In this document: one piece after another, positions 12,538 to 19,823 of the stretch
Layout of the letters: each line of letters starts with the position of its first letter
Position numbering within the stretch: position 1 is the stretch's first letter
Origin: a virus
Reading direction: 5' to 3' (one strand)
DNA length: 22,548 bases
IMG/VR virus record: IMGVR_UViG_3300018030_000012
Span: 1-22,548 of that record
Position numbers and translations under genes: made by a program
Notes under the pieces: generated by a model
What the model was told of the DNA's origin: nothing
Seen by the model: the letters and a program-made list of their open reading frames with translations, nothing else
Databases searched by the model: none

Positions 12538-14135
12538 TTTTACTTTCTCTTGTTCTCCTCTCGCTGTCCTGGCATCAGATTCCAATGCCGGGTCCAGGGA
12601 CGATGGGCTCCCATGCTTCAGGTGGTACTCCGTCGTTGACCCAATTTTTCGGCAAGAATGTAATCACGCGTTCAACAACCACTGGTATGAACGCTCCTAT
12701 TTTTACGCTAGACCCGACCGCTTGGCCCAACGGCGTGACCACCGGCTCCCTCGTAATCGTCTCGGGGGAATGGCCCAACAATCCCACTACCGGCAATGGA
12801 TATGTCCAAACGTGCGCGTCACCCTGCACGCCAACTCTGACGGACAATGGCAACAGCGGAAGCGGGAATACGTGGAACTCAACTTTCACGGTCGGTTCAG
12901 GTTGCAAGGACGCTGGGATTGCGATTCCAAATGGAGCAGATCATAACATCTACTACGCGATGAATTTTGTCCCCCCTGCAACCACCACCCCAACACAAGT
13001 AACCGTGACGTGGGGGCATAAAACAGGAGATTTTTATTTCGGCCTTGGAAGTTTCTATAATATTGCTACGACGGGTGCCCTGCGAACTAGTTCCTGCAAG
13101 ACTGCTGTAGTTCCAACCAATAACACGGCTCCGAACATTTCCGGCACAGGGATCACCGTGGTGGTGGGCGATCTTGTCTATATCGAAGTGGATGATGAGA
13201 GCGAAAACAACACGATACAGCAGGGCAACGCCTGGGGCGCGATCACGATACCCTCCGGCTGCACTCTATTGGATGAGAATACATTTGCCGGTCATCTGGA
13301 GATGTATTGCATAGCCACGGCGACGAGCTTTACTCCCGCGGTCACAATCTCTCAAACAACCCATGATTCATTCACTATCATGGCTGCTGCGTTCAAGCCC
13401 GGTTCGGGAGGGTCGGCCCCGACTGGATCTGGGGCACAGGTGCTCGCATCCTCGCAGAATATGTCTAATGTGGCGGCTACATATGTGCAAAACATTCCGT
13501 GTCCCACAAATACAACCATGGTGGTTGTCACCGACGATGCTTCTTACGTGACAAGTGTCTCGGATAGTCTCAGTAATAATTTTTCCAGCGTGTCAAATGG
13601 TGGTGGAAGTGGGACGGTCTGGTACCACAGCGTCACGATCTCAAACCCCAATACCTATACGATTAGTGCCGTCAGCGCTGGCGGAGGCAACGACCTTCTG
13701 ACTTATTACTGCACCACAGCTACCTCTCTCGACACGGCAGCAACGGCTGGCTCTGGCAGTACTCAAATCACATCCTCATCTGTCTTTAAGGACACGACAG
13801 CGGGCAGCACTCCATCCACGGGTGCCTCGATATCCGGGGTGCCACTGATAACTCCAGGCGAAACCAATGATTTATTGATTGGTACTGGCACAATGGGAAC
13901 GGGGCCTGTTCTGTCTGTCTCAGGTCCGACCGGTGTAGTGGACGATTTCCCGTGCCCAACCGCCATCAACGCTTGTTCCGTCACGACTGCCGGGGTTTGC
14001 GGCGGTGATTCGAGTGGACTCACAAATGGCGATGTCGGCCTCCACTTCTTTGACACAGCGCAGACACAACTAAGCTTCAATTTTGTTGTCAATCCGAGTC
14101 AATCGCTAGGTATGCTGATTACGGCGTTTCACTAA
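12534..14135 (+). CDS. Exported beta-rich fibre or adhesin-like protein (533 aa)
   Basis: ATG overlaps the stop of the giant fibre gene (ATGA). A hydrophobic N terminus MILLSLVLLSLSW may act as a signal. Two domains of similar build follow: about 40-285 ('GSLVIVSGEWPNN', 'CTPTLTDNGNSGSGNTWNS', 'TQVTVTWGHKTGDFYFGLGSFYNI', 'HDSFTIMAAAFKPG') and about 290-533 ('TTMVVVTDDASYVTSVSDSLSNNFSS', 'TYTISAVSAGGGNDLLTYYCTTA', 'LISPG'-like and 'LGMLITAFH'). Each reads '..vvv.......vtDs.gN.w......g....vt......d.....y'. Similar domains occur in exported Acidobacteriota proteins and in fibre loci. Several paired Cys residues could form disulphides after export. It probably works with the fibre in surface binding; this is inference. 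Confidence 0.6.
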   Translation: MILLSLVLLSLSWHQIPMPGPGTMGSHASGGTPSLTQFFGKNVITRSTTTGMNAPIFTLDPTAWPNGVTTGSLVIVSGEWPNNPTTGNGYVQTCASPCTPTLTDNGNSGSGNTWNSTFTVGSGCKDAGIAIPNGADHNIYYAMNFVPPATTTPTQVTVTWGHKTGDFYFGLGSFYNIATTGALRTSSCKTAVVPTNNTAPNISGTGITVVVGDLVYIEVDDESENNTIQQGNAWGAITIPSGCTLLDENTFAGHLEMYCIATATSFTPAVTISQTTHDSFTIMAAAFKPGSGGSAPTGSGAQVLASSQNMSNVAATYVQNIPCPTNTTMVVVTDDASYVTSVSDSLSNNFSSVSNGGGSGTVWYHSVTISNPNTYTISAVSAGGGNDLLTYYCTTATSLDTAATAGSGSTQITSSSVFKDTTAGSTPSTGASISGVPLITPGETNDLLIGTGTMGTGPVLSVSGPTGVVDDFPCPTAINACSVTTAGVCGGDSSGLTNGDVGLHFFDTAQTQLSFNFVVNPSQSLGMLITAFH

Positions 14136-14157
14136 GACAGAACTAGGCTTTTCTGTC
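14136..14157 (+). other. Hairpin after the fibre operon
   Basis: GACAGAA (14136-14142) and TTCTGTC (14151-14157) form a 7-bp stem with an 8-nt loop right after the stop of the 12534 gene. A GC-rich stretch rather than a T-tract follows, so termination is uncertain. On the leftward strand it overlaps the end of the possible antisense ORF. Confidence 0.35.
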
Positions 14158-14268
14158 GGGTCCGGGGGCGGGTTGGCGGATTGCAAGAAGGCGGGCGTCC
14201 CCCTCAATTTCCTCGGCAGTTACGCTGACGCACACGCGGAATAATTGGTCACCGATTCGCAGCAGCAC
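14143..14268 (-). CDS. Possible small leftward gene (41 aa)
   Basis: A leftward frame from GTG 14266-14268 to TAG 14143-14145 encodes a protein-like sequence: VLLRIGDQLFRVCVSV, then TAEEIEGDARLLAIRQP and a Pro-rich end. The composition (alternating hydrophobics, then an acidic turn and a helix) looks more natural than the other frames here. GGTGAG lies about 6 bases upstream of the GTG as a candidate SD. The frame is open for 14 more codons upstream without a better start. It lies in the 302-bp gap between the fibre operon and the 14438 gene. No family is recognised. Confidence 0.35.
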   Translation of the reverse strand: MLLRIGDQLFRVCVSVTAEEIEGDARLLAIRQPAPGPDRKA

Positions 14269-14401
14269 GTACTGCTCACCCGGCGCATCCGGCGGTGGCC
14301 ACCGCGATCCGCCATAAGGTTATCGAGTGATTGAGCCGGGAAGCGCCTGCTACTGGTTGCCGCAGTACACGCTTGATCTGGGATATGCCGGAGAAAGTCT
14401 C

Positions 14402-14437
14402 TTGACTCTACCAACGTAAATCCCTATACTCAGAGTC
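14402..14437 (+). promoter_or_regulatory. Sigma70-type promoter giving a leaderless mRNA for the 14438 gene
   Basis: TTGACT (14402-14407), a 17-nt spacer and TATACT (14425-14430) match sigma70 consensus at 5 of 6 in each box. Seven bases separate the -10 box from ATG 14438, so transcription should start at or one base before the A of the codon. No SD is present. The rest of the gap (14269-14401) shows no feature I can support. Confidence 0.7.
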
Positions 14438-14776
14438 ATGAAAACGGTCCTTCTCTCTCTGCTGGCTTCCCTCGCTTTTGCTCAATCCCAAGAACAGCCC
14501 AAGATTCCCGATGCGGAAAAAGTGAAGCTTCAGGACGCCAAGATCACTTTATTGACCATCGAGAACCAGATGGCGCAAATCCAGATTCAGTTCAACGGCC
14601 TGTACAAGCAACACGAAGTGGCGCAATCGGCCTTCGATCAAGCGGCGACCGCTGCACGGAAAGCGGCTAAATGCGAGAACTGCACGCTGACCGACAAGTT
14701 GGAGTTGGTCAGGCCACCCGAAGCTCCCAAGGGGGTTGTGAAACCTCTCACTACGCCGAATCAAATGGAGAAGTAG
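14438..14776 (+). CDS. Secreted coiled-coil protein (112 aa), paralogue of the 7537 gene
   Basis: ATG 14438 lies 7 bases after a good -10 box. A signal peptide MKTVLLSLLASLAFA (cleavage before QSQEQP) is followed by 'KIPDAEKVKLQDAK', a helical Gln/Ala-rich coiled coil (about 35-85) and a C-E-N-C pair near residues 80-83, then a Pro-rich tail. Layout and the 'DA.KV' segment agree with the 7537 gene, so the two look like diverged copies on either side of the fibre genes. The Cys pair could bind metal or form a disulphide after export. It may have its own transcript. Function unknown; host-like secreted protein and spanin-like part are both possible. Confidence 0.65.
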   Translation: MKTVLLSLLASLAFAQSQEQPKIPDAEKVKLQDAKITLLTIENQMAQIQIQFNGLYKQHEVAQSAFDQAATAARKAAKCENCTLTDKLELVRPPEAPKGVVKPLTTPNQMEK

Positions 14777-14818
14777 TCCCACGAGTGCTTATTCTCGGGG
14801 CACACAGGAGGAAATTAG

Positions 14819-15106
14819 ATGCCATACCCGTGTTCACCAGTTTTGTTGCGTCACCCGTCGATGGCAGACGCCAAGATGTACAACGAGACAGTCATCGCCA
14901 AGGACCAACCTGAGTACTTGCCCCTTCCGTCGATCATCAGTTCTAGGCCAGATGGGGTAGTGACCACCCGGTGGAGGTTCACATGGAAAGAACGTTTCGA
15001 TGTTCTATTTTCCGGCAACCTCTGGCTTCAGCAGATGACTTTCCACCAGAAACTCCAGCCCGTCAAAATGATAACCGTGCAGCCGACCGCTGCGGAGTAC
15101 CTTTAG
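14819..15106 (+). CDS. Conserved-type small phage protein (95 aa)
   Basis: A strong AGGAGG site, 7 bases from ATG 14819, precedes this gene, and its TAG abuts the next ATG. The C-terminal half, 'RPDGVVTTRWRFTWKERFDVLFSGNLWLQQMTF' followed by 'LQPVKMITVQP', matches a pattern often seen in phage hypothetical proteins: 'dg.v...W.lsw.ERl.vLf.G.lWl..lTF...lqP'. These small proteins usually sit among fibre or glycosylation genes and have no assigned function. The aromatic-rich core suggests a compact fold. It is probably soluble. Confidence 0.65.
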   Translation: MPYPCSPVLLRHPSMADAKMYNETVIAKDQPEYLPLPSIISSRPDGVVTTRWRFTWKERFDVLFSGNLWLQQMTFHQKLQPVKMITVQPTAAEYL

Positions 15107-17314
15107 ATGCAGGTAACGATCATCAGCCCCGTCACTTTCGAGCCTTGGGATATGCGCAACCCTGAGGACCCCGGAATAGGCGGTTCGGAGACCGCCGTTG
15201 TGGAGGTTTCTAGGCGCTTGGCGAGGCGCGGGCACGAGGTGGTGGTCTACGCCCCCCTGCGGCAGGATACGCCCCCTGAGTGGCTAGGGACGCGCTGGCT
15301 ACCCCTTTCTGAGGCCGATTACACCCGGCCTGGATGGTGGTTCGTGTCTCGGTGCCCAGAGGTCCTCGATAATTTCCCCCTTGAGCATCCCGGACAGGTC
15401 TTGTCATTGGTTAGCCAAGATGTGTTCTACCCCCACCTTACCGAGGAACGGTGGGAGAAATTAGACCGCTTTATCGCTCTCTGCCCGACTCATGCCAGTT
15501 TCACGATGAAAGAGTACCCCAAATACGCCAAGAAGGTGTGCCAGGGGTTCAATGGCATCCGAAACGACTTGATACGGGAGATCGAGGCCGAAGGCGTGCC
15601 CACGAGAAATCCAAGGAAGATCATCTTTGCCAGTTCTCCTGATCGCGGACTCCTCCCCCTGTTGAAGATCTTCCGTAAAGCGCGTCAGTGGGTGCATGAC
15701 CTTGAATTGGTCATTGCCTACGGGTTCGACAACATGGAGAAGATCATCGCCTCGAACCCGCCGACCAATCAGTGGAAGCTGATTTACGATGAGGCCATGC
15801 GGGAGATGAAACAACCGGGGGTCACTCATCTGGGCAGGATCGGGCAGAAGCGGCTATACCAGGAGAAATTGTCCTGTGGGATGTCGGCTCACCCGACGCT
15901 GTTTACGGAAACGGGGTTTATTTCTGGTATCGAAGAAATGGCGCTGGGTGCCATCCCGATCATTTCCCCAACATGGGCAGCGGGAGACTATTGCCTTCAT
16001 GGAATCTGGATCTTTGGTGATCCAGAAGATCCGTTAACGCAGGCCCGGTATGTTGGGGAGATTTACAAGCTGGCGTCCAACGTGGGACTGCAAGAGCAGA
16101 TCCGCGCCGACATGATGCCGTGGGCAAGATCTACCTTCAACTGGGAGCGGTACATCGACTTCATCGAGACATGGATGTATGGTGTCGAGGATCACAAAAA
16201 CACCGGCGCACAGTTCATCTTTGCGCTCAAGCACTCTAAGGGTCAGGGGAAGATTCTGAATGTAGGGTGTTGCGACGATGGCGGAGAAATGCGGAAGATC
16301 GGTGCCGTTAATCTTGACAAGTACGAGTTCGACAAGCACCTTTGTAAACCCAACGCAGCGGACATCATTTCAGACGCCCGCGACCTCCCCCGACCGTTTC
16401 AGCGGCATTCGTTCGATGTTGTGGCCGCGACAGAGATTCTGGAGCACTTTCCCACGGACGCGGTTCCCAAGCAACTCTTGAAGTTCAAGGAACTGCTGAA
16501 ACCCGGTGGCAGGATTGTCTTCACTGTTCCGAATGACACGCGGCATCCGAATCCAGACGACTCCATAGCACCATCGGGATATGGTGAGCACCATCACTGT
16601 CCTCCTGAAGTGATCGACTCGTGGCTGAGGGAAGCGCATTTGAAGGCAATTGTCCGATACCCAATCGAGTATGGATTTGACCCAGTATGTGGGGAAGGGG
16701 TGGTAGCAGTGGACGACAGACCGAAGTACTCTGTAGTGTTTGTGGATTACGATCCAGAAGGTAAAGTCAGGGAGATGTCGGCCCGAAGCCTTGGGTTAAT
16801 CAAACAGAACTCCCCCGAAGGGATCGAGATCATCGTTGCCGATCAGAAAGGAGAGGCCACCGCCATCAATTTAGCCTTCGAAAAAGCGCAAGGGCAGTTT
16901 ATTTTCATCGTGTGCAATGACGTTATGATCGAAGATCCCGATTGGCTGGAGACAATGGCAGTCCCAGAAACGGTTACTTCGTGGGCACCTGAGACCTTCG
17001 TATTGACTGGCCAGATGAAGCTGGAAACCTCGCTGTGGTGCATCCCGAGAAACGTCTACGAGGCTGTCGGCGGATACGTTTATGACGAGGAGTTCAACGG
17101 AGGATACGGATTTCTCGATGACGATTTTCTGGCGCGAGCCAGAATCGCCGGGTTTACAATCGCCGTTAAACCCGTTAGAGCCCAACACCTTCAAGGCCAA
17201 ACCTTCCGCTCGTATTATGACCAAGAAGAGTTTCGTCGAAGGTACGACCGGAACATGGAGATCTTCAAGAAGAAGTGGGATCACGCCAAGCCTCCCGGAG
17301 GATGGCTGAGATGA
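15107..17314 (+). CDS. Three-domain glycosyltransferase (GT4) - SAM methyltransferase - GT2 fusion (735 aa)
   Basis: Three enzyme-like units lie in one chain. Residues 1-360 are GT-B/GT4-like: 'IISPVTFEPWD', the acceptor-side GGSET loop at 25-29, a segment 'KIIFASSPDRGLLPLLKIF' (about 170-190) and the donor-side 'ETGFISGIEEMALGAIPIIS'. Residues about 380-535 are a class I SAM methyltransferase: 'ILNVGCCDDGG' (motif I, 383-393), 'FDVVAATEILEHF' (436-448) and 'LKPGGRIVFTVP'. Residues about 545-735 are a GT-A/GT2-like unit: 'ADQKGEATAINLAFEKA', 'ND' at 604-605 in the DxD position, 'GGY', and 'GFLDDDFLARARIAGF' (about 668-683). Such enzymes build and methylate glycans on phage or host surfaces. 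ATG 15107 abuts the previous stop. The next gene overlaps by ATGA. Sugar and target cannot be told from sequence. Confidence 0.8.
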   Translation: MQVTIISPVTFEPWDMRNPEDPGIGGSETAVVEVSRRLARRGHEVVVYAPLRQDTPPEWLGTRWLPLSEADYTRPGWWFVSRCPEVLDNFPLEHPGQVLSLVSQDVFYPHLTEERWEKLDRFIALCPTHASFTMKEYPKYAKKVCQGFNGIRNDLIREIEAEGVPTRNPRKIIFASSPDRGLLPLLKIFRKARQWVHDLELVIAYGFDNMEKIIASNPPTNQWKLIYDEAMREMKQPGVTHLGRIGQKRLYQEKLSCGMSAHPTLFTETGFISGIEEMALGAIPIISPTWAAGDYCLHGIWIFGDPEDPLTQARYVGEIYKLASNVGLQEQIRADMMPWARSTFNWERYIDFIETWMYGVEDHKNTGAQFIFALKHSKGQGKILNVGCCDDGGEMRKIGAVNLDKYEFDKHLCKPNAADIISDARDLPRPFQRHSFDVVAATEILEHFPTDAVPKQLLKFKELLKPGGRIVFTVPNDTRHPNPDDSIAPSGYGEHHHCPPEVIDSWLREAHLKAIVRYPIEYGFDPVCGEGVVAVDDRPKYSVVFVDYDPEGKVREMSARSLGLIKQNSPEGIEIIVADQKGEATAINLAFEKAQGQFIFIVCNDVMIEDPDWLETMAVPETVTSWAPETFVLTGQMKLETSLWCIPRNVYEAVGGYVYDEEFNGGYGFLDDDFLARARIAGFTIAVKPVRAQHLQGQTFRSYYDQEEFRRRYDRNMEIFKKKWDHAKPPGGWLR
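16075..16088. repeat. Palindromic motif copy inside the glycosyltransferase fusion gene (GTCCAACGTGGGAC)
   Basis: This copy has one symmetrical-position mismatch (A opposite G) and lies in codons for SNVG. It is the only near-complete copy well inside a gene; a weaker match (12 of 14) lies in the capsid gene at 5017-5030. Chance cannot be excluded for coding copies. Confidence 0.4.
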
Positions 17315-17772
17315 TTTATATATTTGACATTGACGGTACCCTCGCGGATTTATCGCATCGCCTTCACCTAATCACTCGCAAGCCAGACCACACACCAAAC
17401 GCGGCAGATTGGCGCGCTTTCTTCGCGGCTTGTCCCAACGATAAGCCAATAGATGAAGTGATCCGAGTCGCCAGGATTCTATGGGATGCCGGATACGGAA
17501 TAGTCCTCATATCGGGGCGAAGCGACGAAGTGGAGGCCGCGACTACTTCATGGCTTGTGAAGCACGATGTCCAGTTTAGCGGCCTGTACATGCGCAAGCA
17601 AGGGGACCACCGAGAAGATTCCGTTGTGAAATCGGAGTTGCTCGACCAACTCATTAAAGACAGGCCAGGAGGAGTTGAAATCGGTGGAGTCTTTGAGGAT
17701 CGTAAGCAAGTAGTGGACATGTACCGCGCTCGTGGCCTACGGGTCTTTCAAGTTGCGGACGGTAATTTCTAA
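17311..17772 (+). CDS. HAD-family polynucleotide 3'-phosphatase-like protein (153 aa)
   Basis: The chosen ATG 17311 overlaps the upstream stop (ATGA) and begins MIYIFDIDGTLAD. HAD motifs are complete: nucleophile D6 and acid/base D8 in DIDGT, motif II S68-G-R, K107 as the motif III lysine, and E129-D130 as motif IV. Residues 90-153 ('LYMRKQGDHREDSVVKSELL', 'FEDRKQVVDMYRARGLRVFQVADGNF') closely follow the C-terminal phosphatase domain of T4 polynucleotide kinase/phosphatase, which ends '.DDR.QVV.MWR..G....QVA.GDF'. There is no kinase (P-loop) domain. The likely reaction is removal of 3'-phosphate from nucleic acid ends; nucleotide or sugar phosphate is possible. It lies inside a glycosyltransferase operon. 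Confidence 0.75.
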   Translation: MIYIFDIDGTLADLSHRLHLITRKPDHTPNAADWRAFFAACPNDKPIDEVIRVARILWDAGYGIVLISGRSDEVEAATTSWLVKHDVQFSGLYMRKQGDHREDSVVKSELLDQLIKDRPGGVEIGGVFEDRKQVVDMYRARGLRVFQVADGNF

Positions 17773-18440
17773 TGACGCCTCTGGTCAGTGTTCTCAGCCC
17801 CACAATTAGGGGGCTTCAGGCCCTTCGGCCCATCGAGCAATCCCTGAAGGATCAGACGTGCCAAGATTTTGAATGGCTGGTGGAGATCGACAGCGGAAAA
17901 GAGCATCGGCTCAACGCCGCATTCAACTCGATGCTCCGTAGGGCGCGCGGGAAACTGGTGGTGGTAGCTGAGGACTGGCTCTGGTTTGAGCGCGACGGAC
18001 TTCAGAAGTTTGTTGAGGCATTCAGATCCATGTCGGGGTACTTCTTCACCGCCCCTGTCCCGAAGGCTCCTGGGTATTGGGAGATGAACGGGAAGATGTT
18101 CTACAAGACACCCTTAGTCAAAGAGTGGAGATCTGAAAATCGCGGTGAACCGCATTGGATGAACTGGGAGGCCGATTGGGCAGCGGCACCACTGAAGGCA
18201 TTGAAGGACATCGGCGGGTTCGATGAGCGCATGGACCAGAAATGGGCTTGCGACAATCAAAGCGTCGCGTTTCGGGCGAGCAAGCGGGGGTGGAAATTCT
18301 GGAATCTGATCGACAACCCCGCCGTGGCTTTAAACCATGATGCGTTTTGGGAGCACCCCTTCCGTCATCTGTATGACCCGGAGTGGTCCAAACAACAGAT
18401 TGAACGATTTGAGCACGAAGACCTGCCGCCACTGGAGTGA
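17772..18440 (+). CDS. GT2-like glycosyltransferase (222 aa)
   Basis: The start overlaps the HAD stop (TAATG). The N terminus 'LVSVLSPTIRGLQALRPIEQSLKDQTCQDFEWLVEID' is the usual GT2 nucleotide-binding start (SV..PT...... L..SL..Q....FEWLV..D). 'VVVAEDWLWF' (about 63-72) takes the DxD position but shows only E67-D68. 'GGFDERMDQKWACDNQSVAFRASKRGW' (148-174) resembles the GT2 acceptor-side region. The chain is short for the family and lacks membrane segments, so it is cytoplasmic. It probably adds a sugar to the same glycan as the fusion protein upstream. Donor and acceptor are not predictable. Confidence 0.75.
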   Translation: MTPLVSVLSPTIRGLQALRPIEQSLKDQTCQDFEWLVEIDSGKEHRLNAAFNSMLRRARGKLVVVAEDWLWFERDGLQKFVEAFRSMSGYFFTAPVPKAPGYWEMNGKMFYKTPLVKEWRSENRGEPHWMNWEADWAAAPLKALKDIGGFDERMDQKWACDNQSVAFRASKRGWKFWNLIDNPAVALNHDAFWEHPFRHLYDPEWSKQQIERFEHEDLPPLE

Positions 18441-18443
18441 ACC

Positions 18444-19145
18444 ATGCTGCTGATGAATAAGCCGATTGGGACCCTTGGGATCATGGGATCCGTTCCCTCG
18501 GTGCCGTGGGAGTTCTGCTGGTCCCTTGCCCAAATGATACAGTTCGACTCCGAGTTCCTTTGTAAGCCCGGTGAGTATGTTCACTTGATGGCCCCGAGCA
18601 CTTCTTACCATTCCTCCGCGAGAAATCAGCTTGTGAAGGGGATGATGGGAGACTGGCTGCTGATGTTGGATACCGATCATGCTTTTGACCCCGACATCGC
18701 GGTTCGTATGATTCAGTTGATGAAGAAGTGCGATGTGGAAGTGCTTTCGGCCCTCTATAGGTACAAGGTCTACCCTCACCTCCCAGTGGCCTTTCATTGG
18801 AACGAAGAAACCCAAGGCTTCGTGACCATCGCGGAACTGGACTGGAACGCCATGCTCCAGCAAGTATCGTGTGTGGGGGCCGGATGCCTGTTGGTAAAAC
18901 GCCGGGTATTCGACCGGATTCAGAACGAATTAGGGGAACAGCCGTTCGACATCATCGGCCAATGGTCCGAGGACTTCTCGCTCTTTATACGCCTGCGGAG
19001 GTTGGGGATCAAGACCTACATCTCTCCCCTAATCGAGAGTTACCATTTGCGAACCCACAAGGTCACGAATGCAGACTACGATCGAAGCGCCGTGCAGACG
19101 ATGCCGATCCCCACAGGTGGGGAGATGGTGATCGGAAAGAGATAG
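18444..19145 (+). CDS. GT2-like glycosyltransferase with DTD motif (233 aa)
   Basis: ATG 18444 lies 3 bases after the previous stop. 'SSARNQLVKGMMGDWLLMLDTDHAFDPD' (57-84) carries the D76-T-D78 metal/nucleotide-sugar motif and the helix before it. 'VGAGCLLVKRRVFD' (about 144-157) and 'WSEDFSLFIRLRRLGIKTYISP' (174-195) are the usual later GT2 features, with E176-D177 in the catalytic-base region. The final His-containing 'SYHLRTHK' segment is also common. No membrane segment. Members with this build occur in many phages, often next to other transferases. Probable cytoplasmic GT-A enzyme; substrate unknown. Confidence 0.78.
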   Translation: MLLMNKPIGTLGIMGSVPSVPWEFCWSLAQMIQFDSEFLCKPGEYVHLMAPSTSYHSSARNQLVKGMMGDWLLMLDTDHAFDPDIAVRMIQLMKKCDVEVLSALYRYKVYPHLPVAFHWNEETQGFVTIAELDWNAMLQQVSCVGAGCLLVKRRVFDRIQNELGEQPFDIIGQWSEDFSLFIRLRRLGIKTYISPLIESYHLRTHKVTNADYDRSAVQTMPIPTGGEMVIGKR

Positions 19146-19148
19146 GGG

Positions 19149-19162
19149 GTCCCACGTTGGAC
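19149..19162. repeat. Palindromic motif copy (GTCCCACGTTGGAC), overlapping a start codon
   Basis: This copy has one central mismatch (C opposite T). It covers the end of the SD and the TTG start of the next gene, so a bound factor or RNA fold here would affect translation or transcription of that gene. Confidence 0.55.
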
Positions 19163-19522
19163 TGGAAATTCGAGTGCCCAAAAGGATGGGAGGTCATCCA
19201 GAAGTGGGGAGACGGCTATGCCGTTCGCGAGAAAGATGGCGGGTTACGGGTCCTGGTGGACTGCGAAGAGAAAGAGGATGGTCGCCAATGGCTACATGTG
19301 TCTTATTCTCGCAAGTCTTGGACACCAAACCACGATGACACCGTGAAGATCAAGAACGCTTTTATAGGCAGTGACCTCTATGCTTACGCGGTCTTCCCGC
19401 CAGAGGAGAATTACGTCAACATCCATGCGCACTGTTTGCATTTGTGGGCAATGATGGAAGGAGACGGAAAGGTCTTGCCGGAGTTCAGTGGGGTTATCCC
19501 GGGCATCGGCAGGAGCATCTAA
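19157..19522 (+). CDS. DUF7694-like phage protein (121 aa), TTG start
   Basis: The best start is TTG 19157, 6 bases after AGGGGGT; the frame is open upstream, but that overlaps the transferase gene. The product reads 'GWEVIQKWGDGYAVREKDGGLRVLVDCEEKEDGRQWLHVSYSRK', then 'PNHDDTVKIKNAFIGSDLYAYAVFPPEENYVNIHAHCLHLW' and a Gly/Pro-rich end. 'W.HVS.SR......W.d...vK..FiG....AyqV.Pp...YvNi....lHLW' is a recurrent pattern in phage small proteins listed as DUF7694, as far as I recall. No function is known. A copy of the palindromic motif overlaps the start. Confidence 0.68.
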   Translation: MDWKFECPKGWEVIQKWGDGYAVREKDGGLRVLVDCEEKEDGRQWLHVSYSRKSWTPNHDDTVKIKNAFIGSDLYAYAVFPPEENYVNIHAHCLHLWAMMEGDGKVLPEFSGVIPGIGRSI

Positions 19523-19541
19523 AAAACAAAGGAGAAACAAT

Positions 19542-19823
19542 ATGTCTTGGGGAGTAAGCAGTGTTGGCAGACCAATTCCGGTAGCTGCCAAACTCGCCAC
19601 GCAGTTCGCCAAGAACCCGTGTGTCGAGCCAGAAGAAACAGTCAGACAGGCGGCGGCGGCGCTGATCGCGGCGTGTCTTGCAGCGCAAGATCCAAGTTCC
19701 GCCGTCGCTGTGACGGCGGGAGGTTACCAGAGCGCTATCTACGGAGCAGGTGGCAAAGCGACTGGGACGTTTCAGAACGCCTTGAACGTCAAAATTGAAC
19801 CACTCTACGGCTTCGTGGAGTAG
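19542..19823 (+). CDS. Small Ala-rich hypothetical protein (93 aa)
   Basis: ATG 19542 is preceded by AAAGGAG and an A-rich gap, a strong site; the longer frame upstream is not used. The product begins MSWGVSSVGRPIPVAAKLATQFAK, has an Ala-rich helix (about 34-50, 'TVRQAAAALIAACLAAQ') and a Gly-rich strand segment near the end. Small proteins of this sort, with an 'A..aa..l........v.v...G' layout, are frequent near neck genes in environmental phages. I recognise no named family. Confidence 0.6.
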   Translation: MSWGVSSVGRPIPVAAKLATQFAKNPCVEPEETVRQAAAALIAACLAAQDPSSAVAVTAGGYQSAIYGAGGKATGTFQNALNVKIEPLYGFVE

